A stretch of DNA of 64,000 nucleotides from Platanthera guangdongensis (Eukaryota > Streptophyta > Magnoliopsida > Asparagales > Orchidaceae): NCBI GenBank assembly GCA_039583875.1, contig CM077153.1, positions 64,736,482 through 64,800,481 of the forward strand, given 5' to 3'. Positions 1 through 11,196 of the stretch are shown here, piece after piece (the first letter of the stretch is position 1; every line of letters starts with the position of its first letter). Position numbers and translations under genes: made by a program. The notes under the pieces are model-generated. The model made no database searches. It saw only the letters and a list, made by a program, of their open reading frames with translations, and was not told the origin of the DNA.

Positions 1-260
1 ATGTATAACATCAAAAGGAGTGTTACTAGGAAAAAAAAAAGATGTGAAGAAGTCTGTCGTACGTGTTTAGACCGGTCACAAATATCACAAGAAAATTTCT
101 GAAAAAAAGGTACAAAAACAGGAAATAATTTTTGCAGGCAGACGGAGTACGGGTGTCTCAAACGCAGATGCCAACGGTGAACATTCTTTGCCGTAACAGT
201 AGAGCTGGAAGAGTCTGAGAACGAGCAGGAGAGTCCAGGTAGTACAAGCCGCCACTGCAC

Positions 261-941
261 CTACCACTGCCAATGTTCCGCTTCGTACCCAGTTCCTGAA
301 AAAACACAAGAATCAGGAAAGAATGTTACGGAGCAGTTATGAGATTTCGTAAGATTGCTGATGGAAAGTAAATTGCGTGGAAAGGAGGGGACGTGAAGAA
401 CAAAGGTAAGAGATATGGACGGAGAACAAGAAATATTGCCCTTTCTGGCAATGGAGGACAACGATCTGTTAGCAGAAATAACTTTTTCCTTACCAGACAA
501 TAGAGTATAATAGAGAAAACGCGAGGAGGACCCAGTCATGTGGTGGGTGGCACCGGAGTCGAGCACCCACTCAGAGGGTGAGGAGGTATTCGCATGAGCA
601 CTAGACATAGCAACAGTGGCAAGAGAGGTAGAGCTTCTACTGACCGGATCGGACTGAGAGTGGAGCAAGCGGCGAAAGCCATCCAACTCATGTGCAGTAA
701 AAGAGGAGGAACCCGAAGACTGGGACTGATTATAGACATTAGTAGTGTAAGCAGCGTCATGAGAACGGTAGCCACTGTTCCTATGCCCCCCCACGGCCAG
801 GTGCACGACCACGACCACGACCAGGAGGAGCCAAATGCGGATGAAGTTTGAAGCATGCCTCCCGAGAGTGTCCCCGCCGACCACAGTAATCGAAGATCGG
901 CACAGAAGATGCAGGAGTGGGGATGAGGCCCCGGCCAACAC
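261..941 (-). pseudogene. copia V protease and start of GAG-pre-integrase
   Basis: The catalytic motif DSGATHHMTG is intact, followed by the usual protease core and a segment with FPRNLLSISNL. The frame then breaks at a run of T bases near 300. The downstream sequence (1-300), with GSGRCSGGLYYLD-like residues, continues one frame over and includes a GAG-pre-integrase zinc-binding remnant. The protease normally matures the gag-pol polyprotein. An in-frame stop follows the break, so a full polyprotein could not be made without frameshifting. Confidence 0.75.
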
Positions 942-1092
942 TCGTCAAGGCAGAACGATCAGGAGGAGTCATAACCCTGAGAGACTTGGGGCGGTCTTCA
1001 TCACCCAGAATCATGTTGAACGCCTCCCGAAGAGAGGGAAGAGGGGAGCGGTGGAGAACATGTGTCCGTACCACATCAAATTCCATATTCAA
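781..1092 (-). pseudogene. copia V gag C-terminal zinc knuckle
   Basis: The frame contains YCGRRGHSREACFKLHPHL, the plant copia CCHC knuckle layout (Cys, His and final Cys visible). The first Cys of the knuckle is replaced, reading FDYCG where the Y copy has CDYCG. An Arg/Gly-rich tail follows. In intact elements this nucleocapsid segment binds the genomic RNA. The Y copy at 58349-58600 is nearly the same sequence on the other strand. Confidence 0.7.
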
Positions 1093-1235
1093 TCACATTA
1101 AGAAGACATGAAGGCGAAAGCAGACATCTCGTTGCTTTAACAGGACGACATCCGCTGCATACGCTGGAGTAAAATGTGCAAAGTAGTCCAGTTCTTGATA
1201 CAAACACTCAAACTCTGAGAAGAAAGATGAGACAG

Positions 1236-1703
1236 TCATCGACCCTTGACGCAACTCCAAAATGCGGCGACTCGGCGAGTGAGCTCATAAACCTGGGTGG
1301 AACTATCAATCTGAGAGTATGTTTCACAAGCACGAGTCCAGATCTCGAACGCAAAGTCTATCAGCATATAGCTTCGATAAACCTTGGGCGACATCGAATG
1401 CAGGAGCCAAGACACAACCAGAGAGTTGTCAGAATCCCAGCGCTTCCAGAAGGGATCAGTCACTGGAGGCTCCGTAATCGACCCATCGATATAGCCAAAC
1501 ATTTGTTGACTACGAATGACATGTTGAGCAGCATGAGACCATTTCAGGTAATTTGTGTCATCCAGAGGAACTGTGGTAATCTTCAAGGAGCTAGAGTGGT
1601 CATGGGGCCGCTGAGGCTCAACCATCAGAGGCTGGATCACGCCCGGAGAAGAAACTGATGAATCGAGTTCACGCATACCGTCACAAGAAGCACAGATCAG
1701 CAA
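1236..1703 (-). pseudogene. copia V gag (capsid-like) fragment
   Basis: About 155 codons with the copia-type gag signature: a start-proximal segment with TTVPLDDTNYLKWSHAA, then a run ending in SWLLHSMSPKV, followed by the helix containing FEIWTRACETYSQ. In full-length elements this protein forms the capsid of the virus-like particle in the cytoplasm. The frame stops at 1236, but recognisable gag sequence continues in another frame towards the zinc knuckle. It therefore carries at least one frameshift, plus an in-frame stop near 1095. The first Met at 1703 fits the family but was not tested against alternatives. Confidence 0.75.
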
Positions 1704-2185
1704 CTCCTTATTCTTTCATGCAGATCAACATATCAGCACCGTAGCAGGACAGCAGCACGGGCAACAACAACGTTGGATCGGGACGGGAGAAGCATAGCAC
1801 GGGAGAAGCACAGGTAGCGGCAGCAGGCCAGCAACAACCTTGGATTGGAGTGGTAGCAGGTCAGCAGCCCAGGGCAGCAGCATGGGAGAGGCACAGCGGC
1901 GCAGCACAGGTAGCGGTGCAGTCGGCGCGGAAGATGCGGCACGAACCAGAGATTTTTTTCATGTAGAAGAGGCGGACTACTTCATGGAGGAACGACAGCG
2001 TCGTTCCTCTCAGCAGCTGGCAAGGGTGTCGCCCGACATCACGAAGAGGGAGACGCGACGGGATGAAGCGCGGGATGCGGGCGACGGCGACAACGACCTG
2101 CGGGAAGAAGCGCGACGGGAGACGATGAGATCGATCCGATCGGCGGCTAGGGCACGAATTTTTTTATCCTTTTCCACGGATAACA

Positions 2186-2360
2186 AGTGGAGAAGAGAAA
2201 AAGTCTATTGCAATCATAAACATAATACAAGTCTCTTACTCATATATATACTTGAGTAAGGGAAAAACTAAACACAAGGAAAAGACATAACTACCGCGAC
2301 ACGGGGTGAACATAAAAAAAAAGATAAAAACACGACTTGTACATATAACATTTCACAACT
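2186..2360 (-). repeat. Probable 5' LTR of copia V
   Basis: This segment lies between the W protease remnant and the V leader. Its minus-strand reading begins with a stretch resembling the start of the Y LTR (GTTAT, then TACAAGTCG). It ends in a CACT just before the leader, much as the Y LTR ends in AACT. The length of about 175 bp equals the 175-bp 5' LTR of Y. The primer binding site that should follow is not recognisable, and the boundaries are inferred by analogy only. Confidence 0.4.
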
Positions 2361-3630
2361 AAACTGCTCAGGGACAGCAGATTTGTGGGAAATGAGAGAA
2401 CTACGGATTTGAGAGAAACAGTGAAAGAAAGATGAATAGCCCCTTTACCAGTTACTGAAGTTGATGATCCATCAGCAAGTCTCACACTGCCAGATGTAGG
2501 AGAAACAAAAGAAACACTCATAGAAGATTCTGTCATATGGTCGGATGCTCCAGAGTCAACGAACCAAGAAAAGGATGGTTCTTTAGAGGACAGAGGTAGT
2601 GTGAACATGAGCAGCAGTATCAGTAAAATCTGTAGCAGGGGGTCTTCCAGTAGCACTGGCTTTCAGAGCCTTGAATTCTCTAGTCAAACTCTCATTTTTC
2701 GCCAGAAGATATTCAGGTTTGTTTAAATTGCCATACATAGCAGTTTGAAATCTCACATATTTCCTATCAGAACCGTGAATCCAACCTGAAGGAACCAAGT
2801 GAGAATAAAGATCCCAACATTTCTCTCTCATGTCCTTTCTTCCGACAATGTGGACACTTCATTTTACTTGCATCTTCTTGTCTCATATTTCTTGAATGTC
2901 ACTTCTTCTTGTTCAACAATGAGGGCAAATTTATCATGACCAATATGAACGTCCATACGAAGGGAGTTTATACGACTTGCCTCCCCTCAAATATAGTGGG
3001 TCACTGTGTCTAGATTTGACACAGAATCTCTTTCCAACATCAGAATTCTCGGAAATTCAAGTTCAAGAGGAAGACCAGAAAGCATTTCAAACACCCTCTG
3101 TTGCATAAGATCAGTCGTGTAGTCATCAATAATCTAGAGAGCAGAGTATTGATCAATCTCTGTCCACTTATGAGTCAGCTTGCTATAGTATTCCTCAAAA
3201 ACACTCATTCCTGTCATGTGTATCTGTTCTGTCTGGAGTTGATATATCCTTGCCAAGTCTTTCTTTTTTAAAATAATTTTGTTAAACTAGTTCCCACATT
3301 TCTTTAGCAGAAGCCAGTATGACAAATAAGAAATTGACTTGCAATCTTAGGTTCTATATAGTTGATAAGCCAATTAATCATGGTAAGATTATCACCTTCT
3401 CATTCCTCATATAGAGGATCTGACTTGCATGGGGCCGGCTTGGATCCAGTGATAAACCCAAGTATTTGACGGCTCCCAATGAATATCCGCATAGAAGCCA
3501 TAGATTGAGCCCACATGAGGTAATTTCTCTCATTCAGCTTGATGTGAGTCGCCCACTAATTGAAGTCCATGTTAGAACTTCTTCCACTATAGTGTTTAGG
3601 TTGATCCACCACCCCATCTGAGGTATTAAT
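2361..3630 (-). mobile_element. copia W, gag and protease piece
   Basis: The minus strand carries a decayed copia gag from about 3610 to 2880, with a recognisable LNERNYLMWAQSM segment followed by several stops. A zinc knuckle near 2831-2870 has the C-P-H-C..GHERE spacing. The protease motif VDSGASDHMTESS lies near 2530-2560. The piece ends at 3630 exactly where the LTR of X begins, and it continues on the far side of X at 32515. On the left it is cut by the probable LTR of V. W is the outermost recognisable host of the left nest. Confidence 0.75.
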
Positions 3631-4464
3631 TGTGAGGCCCTTTCTCAGACCCACAAAAATTCTATATCTAAACTACTTTTAAGTTATTCATCCAGGATGA
3701 AGTAGAGGAGAGAGAATAAAAATAAAAACACAATAAAAACTTAACTCATACATTGGGTCATTAAATTGCAAGACTTTAAAATTCTTCCTTTGATCAACTA
3801 CCTTTTTATTTAGTGCACAAAGGTTAGCCTTTAGCAGCTTAAACAAAAAGATGACAGGCTTAGTCATAAAAATATGACTAAACGAGTAACATGCCTCTTT
3901 AGCTGCTATAAATACAACCAAAAGACTTCCCATAACAACATGCATAAATTTGTTTGTTTCACAATACAGTTTAGAAATGCAACTCTCTATTCATTATTCC
4001 CTCATTTACTTAATGTCACTTTCTCAACGTAATTTCATCCAATTATGGGTTCAATCATTTCATCATTCATCTTATTTAGAATTCCAAACATGTACTTTGA
4101 GCATTACTCCATTAAGCGTTAATTATCACATATATCCTAACGTTAATTTAATTACATATCTCAGGAAATGTTAAGACATGGCGCCCTCGCTGATCCCCTG
4201 TTGCTTCCGCCAATTTTTTTCTTTTGATATTTTCTTCCGCCACTGATTTTGTTGGTGTTTAACGCCCCTTCCCTCATTTCTTTTCTTCTCATGACCTATA
4301 TATGTGATCTACGGTCTCCTTTTCTGTTTGGAATGGGTTTTTCTTCTTGTGTTCAAGGGTTTCCCTGCTATCCTCCCTTGGAGATTTTTTTGGCATTCTC
4401 TTGTTCCCATCCTATGAGTTCCTCCCTCTTCGGTTCGAATGATGGCATTCTACCGCCCTTCTAA

Positions 4465-5220
4465 TTGAAAAAAAATTTATCGCTTGGTCCAAATCCGTGC
4501 GAGTCCATCTTGACAGACATGACAAGCTTGATTGGATTGAACCTAATGGTGTTCCCAAGCCTTCCGACAAAAAGGCTATCCGTCAATGGCGCAGGGAAAA
4601 TTTCAAGATTCTCTGTTGGCTTCAATGCTCTATGGAGCCCCGCATTTACGAGCAGTTCAAGTGATTCGATTCAGTGTCGTCTCTTTGGGCTGCCTTGACG
4701 CGTACCTACGATCACACATGTGTTGATACGCGGATTTATTCTGTCTTCCAAGAGATTTCTACTGCTCGTCAAGGGGACCATTCTGTGCATGAGTACTTTA
4801 CCTTTCTCCCAGGGAGATTCCAAGAGCTTTCTGACCTTGAGCCGCTTACTGCTTTTCAACATCCAGAGGATCTGCTTGTTGCCAAGCGGCGGCAAAAGAA
4901 GCGGAAGACCTATTAGTTCATGATGGGCTTGAGGCCCGAGTTTGAGCAAATTAGGGTTCAGATTGTCAGCATGAACACTTCCTGATATGTTAGATGCTTA
5001 TTCCATAGTGGACGAGCATGAGCGTCGTGCCCTCCTGAGTGTTGTTTCGTCTATTCCAGCTTCTGTTCCTCTTCAAGACCAAATAGCCCTGGCTTCAAGT
5101 CGTACTTCTTCTATGCACGGGGGGGGGGGGGGGGGGCGTACTTCTACCTGTAAAGGTCACGGGGGTGGCCGCGGCAGCCCATTTACCTTTGTTCAGTGTT
5201 AGCACTGCCTCCAGACTGGT
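4465..5220 (+). pseudogene. copia P gag and zinc knuckle relic
   Basis: In frame pieces the translation shows FIAWSKSVRVHLD, then WLQCSMEPRIYEQF and SLWAALTRTYDH, the order seen in copia gag. A knuckle-like segment HCLQTGHEKARCW lies near 5200, with a stop inside the first Cys pair. At least three stops or shifts separate these pieces. A run of 18 G residues near 5119-5136 lies between gag and the knuckle and may be a slippage product or a consensus error. Confidence 0.65.
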
Positions 5221-5479
5221 CATGAGAAGGCACGATGCTGGCTGCTCTTTCCTCACCTACGCCAGCAGCCCCCCACCACGCGTGCTGCCGTCGTTACTTC
5301 TTCCGACTTTGGGGCACAACATGATTCCAGTGCCTCTTCTGGGGCCCCTTCGGCCAACTGGAGTAAACTTATGGCTCAAGTGCAGCATCTTTAGTATCAG
5401 CTTCAGCTGCAGTCTCCGTTTCAGACTCTGCACCAGCCTCTTCCTGCTCAGTCGTTATCTGCCTCCTCGTCGTTCTCGT

Positions 5480-6690
5480 CGACTTCAGCGTCTACGTCAG
5501 GTACCCAGACGGCCTTTCATGTCACTCAAGGGGGGTCTTCCTCTCCCTGGGTGATTGACTCTAGGGCCACTGATAACATGAATGGTGAGACACACTTGTT
5601 CTCTTCTCTTGAGTCTCTGAGCGTCCATCGACAGGTTCGCCTTGTCGATGGCTCTGTGACCCTCATTCTTCACCAGGGCACAGTTCCTCTGTCTCCCTCC
5701 TTTTCCTTGGGTTCAGTTCTTCATGTTCCCAAGTTTGCTTTATATTTTCTTTCTGTTAGTCAATTGACTCGTTCGATGCACTGCTCAGTGACAATTTTTC
5801 CTTCTGCCTGTGTTTTTCAGGACCTGACCACGAGGATGACTTTTGACTACGGCCGTAAGCGCGACGGCTTTACCAGTTGGATCTCCCACCTCTTTTGACA
5901 CGTCTCTCAGCACCATCCATCGATGCCACTGCAACATCACCTACACTTTGACATGTCAGACTGGGGCATGCGAGTCCTCCGATTGTGTTCTCTTTTTCCG
6001 AGTGTCTCGTTTGAGCACTCTAATCAGTGTGATGTGTGTCAGCTTAGTAAACATACACGCACTTCTTATCCTGTATCTGTTTCTCGTATTTCTGCACCTT
6101 TTGATATTGTTCACTCGGATGTTTGGGGGCCTTCCCCGGTTGTTTCTTATGATGGATTTCGATATTTTATTTCTTTTATAAATGATTTTACTCGTTGTTG
6201 GGTATATCTTATGCGTGCCAAATCTAATGTATTTGACTTATATACCCAGTTTACTAAAATGGTTAGGACTCAATTTTCCTCTCGTATTTGGGTCCTTCGC
6301 TCTGATAACGGGGGATCGTAAACTTCTTCATCTTTCACTGCTTTCCTAGCTAGTCAAGGAACGCTTCACCAATTCTCGTGCCCCTATACACTGGAACAGA
6401 ACGGAATGACGGAACACAAGAATCGTCATCTCCTGAATGTGACCCAGTGTCTTCTTCGTGGGTCTCACGTCGCCAAGTCGTTTTGGAGTGCTGCCATTCT
6501 TACGGGGACCTTCTTGGTCAACCATCTTCCTTGTCAGTCTTTAGCGGGTCGGGTAGCCCTTAGTCTCCTATCTCCTCGTCGCCCTCTGTTTCTCGTTCCT
6601 CTCTGGTGTTCGGATGTGTGTGCTTTGTCCAGGACCGTAGTCCGACTCGGACAAAACTTGATGACAAAGCTATCTGCTACTTATTTCTGA
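5480..6690 (+). pseudogene. copia P protease and integrase relic
   Basis: The protease motif reads DSRATDNMN, so the catalytic DSG has lost its Gly. Downstream, CDVCQLSKHTRTSYP is the GAG-pre-integrase zinc segment. FDIVHSDVWGPS carries the first integrase Asp and VLRSDNGGS the second. The segment near 6380-6440 (TLEQNGMTEHKNRHL) corresponds to the region of the catalytic Glu. A stop follows SDNGGS at 6318, and further shifts break the frame. The protein normally inserts the cDNA into the chromosome; this copy cannot. Confidence 0.75.
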
Positions 6691-8761
6691 GATATTCCTC
6701 CTCTTTCAAGAGTTATCGGTGTTTTGACCCCTCTTCTCGCAGGACTTTTCACTCCCTGGATGTTACGTTTTTTGAGGATGTCTCATTCTATGGTGCCTCT
6801 CTTGTCCCAATTATTCCCTCTGCTCCGCCACAGCTGGCTTCGGTTGCCCTAGCTCCGCTGCATGACTCACTTCCGTTGCGGATGTACACTCGTGGCCACG
6901 GGGGCCTTCATATGTCCACCTCATTCTTCGGGATCCACTGGCTATGCCCAGCTCACAAGACCTTATGTCACATCCTCTGACAGGTGATGTTCTTCCCTCC
7001 TCTGACTTACCCATTGCATTTTGTAAGCGTAAGCATTATTGTGTTACTGACCATCCTGTGGCAAGCTATGTGTCCTACCAGCGTTTTTCTCAGGGTTACC
7101 AGGCCTTCCTGATTGCTACTGACCTGATCAGAGTTCCGAGTTCGATGACTGAGGCATTCCAGCACCCGGAGTGGGTGGCGTCCATAGAGGATGAGATGTC
7201 CGCATTACAGAAGGTTGGCACCTGACGTATGATTCCTCTTCCCGCAAGTCAGAAGACTATGGGTTGTCGTTGGGTTTTCACCGTCAAGTATAATGCTGAC
7301 GGTTCTCTTGACCGATACAAGGCCATTTTTGTCGCAAATGGCTTCACTCAGACTCCTGGGGATTACGGTGTGACTTTTGCCCCTGTGGCCAAGCTCTCTA
7401 CTGTCTGTCTTCTTGTTTCTCTCGCAGTCTGCCATGGGTGACCTCTTCATCAGCTGGATGTGAAGAATGTCTTGCTCAATGAAAATCTTGCTGAGGAAGT
7501 TTATATGGATCCGCCCATCGATTACAAGCTTCAGGGGGAGTATTTGGGTCGTGTTTGTCTTTTGTAGAAGTCTTCGTATGGGCTGAAGTTGTCCCCTCAA
7601 GCGTGGTTTGAGTGGTTCGGTGTCGTTGTGCTTCAGAGTGGGTTCACCAGATGTCATGTTGACAATACGTGTTTTGTTCAGACTATTGTGGATGGTTGTA
7701 TGGTCATTATTCTTGTCTATGTGGATGATATCATTCTTACCGGTCATGACAGCTCGGGGATACTTCAGATGAAGGATGTGCTTCAAAAAGCATTTGAAGA
7801 GAATGATTTGGGGCCTCTGAAATACTTTCTCGGGATTGAGGTTGTCATATCTCAGCAGGGGATCTCATTGCCTCAGTGCAAGAATACACTCGACCTCTTA
7901 AGTGATACTGCCCTTCTTGGGTGCTCTCCTGTGTCTACACCCATGGATCCGAACCACCGCCTTTACGCCGAGTCTGGCGATCCTCTCCCTGAATCGGGCA
8001 GATATCAGCGTCTTGTTGGCAGACTTTTCTACTTGACCAATAGTCGCCCTGACATTAGCTTTGCTGTGAGTGTGGTCAGTCAGTTCATGCATGCTCCCCG
8101 GACTTCTCACCTAGATGCGGCATTTCAGATCCTCCACTACTTGAAGGAATCTCCTGGACTAGGGCTCTTCTACCATTCATCTCCGGCCCTTGGTCTCACC
8201 TGTTACACAGATTTTGACTATGTTGGTTCCTTCACTGATCGACGTTCTACTTTGGGGATGTTCACCTTCTATGGTGGCAATCTTATTTCCTGGAAGAGGA
8301 AGAATAAGGGTCCGTTTGGATGGCAGGTTTTGATTTTTAAGAATTGGAATTCAGTAAAACTAAAAAGCAGTAGGTTTTGGTTTTCCCGAATTCCAATATT
8401 GTTGTTCGGCTGCAGGAAGGTTTTCAACTGTAGGAATTGGAATTGGGCAATTTTGTTGTTCGGCTGCAACATGGAATTCATCCGCAGGAATTGCATGAAA
8501 TAAAAAATTCAATTTAGAAATATAAAAACTACATGCATAACACAAATTTTAAAACATAAATATTAATAAACTACTTCAAATAAACATAAACCTAATAACA
8601 ATGATAACAAAAGAGCAATCAAACATGGAATGTTTCAGTACACTGCATGAAACTAAGAACATAAATCCCAAACTTAATAATATACGACAGTTCGCTAAAC
8701 ATTGAAAGTAGAAATACAACAACAAACTGCGAACAAACAAAAACACGACATCATCATGCGC

Positions 8762-9657
8762 TCATAAGTCATAGAATTGCAAGTGAAGCCACGCCGTTCT
8801 CATGTGGTTTGGTAGTGACATGAACGTATCAAACTTCAACTGACTAGCACCTAGAAGATCCATGGCCTTCGGTAATTCGAGATTCTGCAGATACGGTAGT
8901 TGAGCAAGTGCTTCATAGATTTGAGTCATATTTACTCTCGGAGCTTCACCGTTTCTTGTGATTGCGGCCGCTGCGTTATCCATACTGTCTGTCATTCTAT
9001 TGATTGCATTTGCTATTGTGTCGCCAAGAGTTTGCTTCCTCTTCCTTTGCCTACTGCTGCCTCCTGATGAATACTCTGATGCGTAGTTGCTTTCTTCATT
9101 CATAGACTCATCATTCAACTCAATGATAAGCTCATTTGTCGTCCCTGCAAATGCACCTGTTGCCTTGTCATTACCGCACAATATATGTAAGTCCCCCCAA
9201 TTAATGATCACCTTATCTCTGTAGTGCTTCGCAGTAAGGTGAGCCTGCACAACATGATCAAACTACATAAATAAGAAAATTGTAAAATAATTTAAACCAA
9301 TTTATAAAATGCGATAAATGAACATATCTTGACATAATTGGCCCAAACATCTTCACTGTCGACTTTCACGGTATTTTGTTCTCAGTCCCATCCGAAACCA
9401 CTTGTGTCCAACATTGTGGATACCTCATTATAATATTTATTCCATGTCTTCAACCTGACCATGATCTTCTCCTTTGTGAAGTCCAGATTATATAAATCTT
9501 TCATGACCTTGATTGCTGTTGTGAAGGCCACCGCTTTCCATCCATTCGGCGTTTTGTGACCTTTACCGTGCTCCTCGAGCAAAACACTGGAAAGAGTACG
9601 ATCCATATCATTTGTCCAATGAACATACGATTTCTCTTTCCCTGCCCCGCTTTCCAT
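8762..9657 (-). pseudogene. Harbinger Myb/SANT-like accessory protein, two exons
   Basis: Exon 1 (9657-9328) begins MESGAGKEKSYVHWTNDMD and has the trihelix/Myb_DNA-bind_3 pattern with a Trp near residue 14 and KTWNKYYNEV. Exon 2 (9244-8762) holds an acidic, Ser-rich linker, a basic RQRKRKQ patch and a C-terminal helical region. The exons join in phase for 271 codons. A TGA at codon 92 (9384-9382) interrupts exon 1, and the intron donor reads AAG/ATATGT rather than a GT donor. Proteins of this type help the PIF transposase enter the nucleus and bind DNA. Confidence 0.8.
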
Positions 9658-9860
9658 TTTCTAATCTATGCAAGTATATTCATTACATTAAGATCAAATA
9701 TTAAGCAAACATATGTATCACACTAGCATCAGCTTTAAAACAAATAACATATACAATTGCGCCCAAAAAATACTTAAATTCATGCATGACTTACAGAAAT
9801 TTTATATACAAGCATACATACCAAAACTTGAATAAACAACATATATATTTATAAGATCCA

Positions 9861-11196
9861 CTAAATCCCAGTACGGGCTTGATATTCAGTAAACATCGTC
9901 ATAGCTAAGTTATCTCTAAATTGAGTCCAAGCATTTGAAGAATGAATTGGATTAATGTTATCATCGTATTCGTAGATTTTTTCTTCTTCGGACGCTTCGG
10001 CGGCTATTAAGTCCGCATCGACCTCGACAAGCATTTGTAAATCAGTAGTCAGCCTCTTAACAACAAGGAAATTATGTAGGAAGCAACATGCATTTATAAT
10101 TTGCACCTGTATTTAAATTTCATATTAAGATCCTAAACGAAATACAATGTGAAATCTAAAATTACATTTTTCGCACTTGAACCTGTATATGAAAGAAAGA
10201 TGGTTCTCATAGTATTGTCCAACGTTTCTTCAACAACCCAAATGTTCTCTCTATTACATTTCGTTCTCTAGCATGACGTAAATTAAATAACTCCTTATAA
10301 TTAGAAGGGTTGTTTCCTTGTGTTGACCACTCATGTAGATGATAACGCGGTAATCGATACGGTACAAGGAAACCTAGACCATTGGTGTAACCTGCATTCA
10401 CTAGGTAATACTTACCTAGCGCATCAATATATTAAATTTTCTAATAAATAGATGATTTTTAAAAAAAATAATTGATTATTAACGTCTTACCCGTTGGTAC
10501 TTCAAAACGATTGGTTCTTTCTAGCGCATCGCGTAAGACTCTTGAATCTAAAGCTGATCCTTCCCGACCAGGTAAAACGTATAGAAATTTCATCTGATTA
10601 TCACAAACACCTAAGACATTCGTCGTTATTGCTTGCTTCCGATTTCTATATTTGTCATGATCTTTTGCGGGCACTGTCACTTGAATATGTGTACCATCTA
10701 ATGCACAAATGCAATCTTCGAACCATCTCCATCTACGTTCTGACCTAAACTGTGGCAATTTGATGTAGTCTCTACTTAACTCTAACACAGCTCTAAGCAC
10801 TAAGTTGAAGTGTCTGCTAATAGTATCTGTGGACCGGAGATACGTATATCCAATATCACGAAACTTTTTGTTGTTTGTTATAATATATAGAAATAGTGCG
10901 ACAAATTCCTTCACCGACACATGTTTGGATTCGTGTACAAGGCATCTAGAAGATAAAATGTGGCACAATTCACCAAATGGTTGTGTACCCATACGCAATA
11001 CGCTGAAACAGTTGACCTCTGGACTCTCATATATGCGTTTTAGCAATGAGGACCGTAGGACAGTAATCATATCACGATCTACGGGTTCCAGAGGAATATA
11101 TTCTAACGTTGCCCATGCACCAGCAAGTGCTGTGAGATGTCCGCATTTCATGATATATTCTTTTATTAATTTCTCTCGCAACTCCGCTATATTCAT
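9861..11196 (-). pseudogene. Harbinger DDE transposase, three exons, one internal stop
   Basis: Spliced on the minus strand as 11196-10491, 10415-10183 and 10106-9861, the coding length is 395 codons with consistent phases and GT-AG introns of 75 and 76 bp. Conserved acidic residues are visible in CALDGTHI (first D), REGSALDSRV (second D) and NVIERTFGLLKKRW (E). The C-terminal INACCFLHNFLVV segment is typical of plant PIF transposases. A single TGA near 10207 interrupts exon 2 shortly after the catalytic Glu; the rest stays in frame on both sides. The protein would bind the element's ends with its Myb-like partner and cut DNA in the nucleus. The start at 11196 was chosen as the first Met of a typical PIF N-terminus. 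Confidence 0.88.

Larger units (their letters stand above)
1..2360 (-). mobile_element. Ty1/copia element V, partial, runs off the left edge
   Basis: Reading the minus strand from 2360 down to 1, the order is a probable 5' LTR, untranslated leader, gag, zinc knuckle, aspartic protease and the start of the GAG-pre-integrase region. This is the Ty1/copia gag-pol order. The element leaves the window before the integrase catalytic core. Its protease and zinc-knuckle segments closely resemble those of copia Y at 58.3-59.0 kb, so V and Y belong to one family. It appears inserted into the protease region of copia W, whose coding sequence resumes at about 2361. Several frame breaks make it non-functional. 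The right boundary is approximate because the partner LTR lies outside the window. Confidence 0.8.

Noticed and set aside
5119..5136. Run of 18 G residues
   Set aside because: Treated as homopolymer slippage or a sequencing artefact rather than a functional G-quadruplex; it lies in a dead gag.
7205..7786. 193-codon minus-strand frame
   Set aside because: Antisense shadow of the copia P reverse transcriptase.
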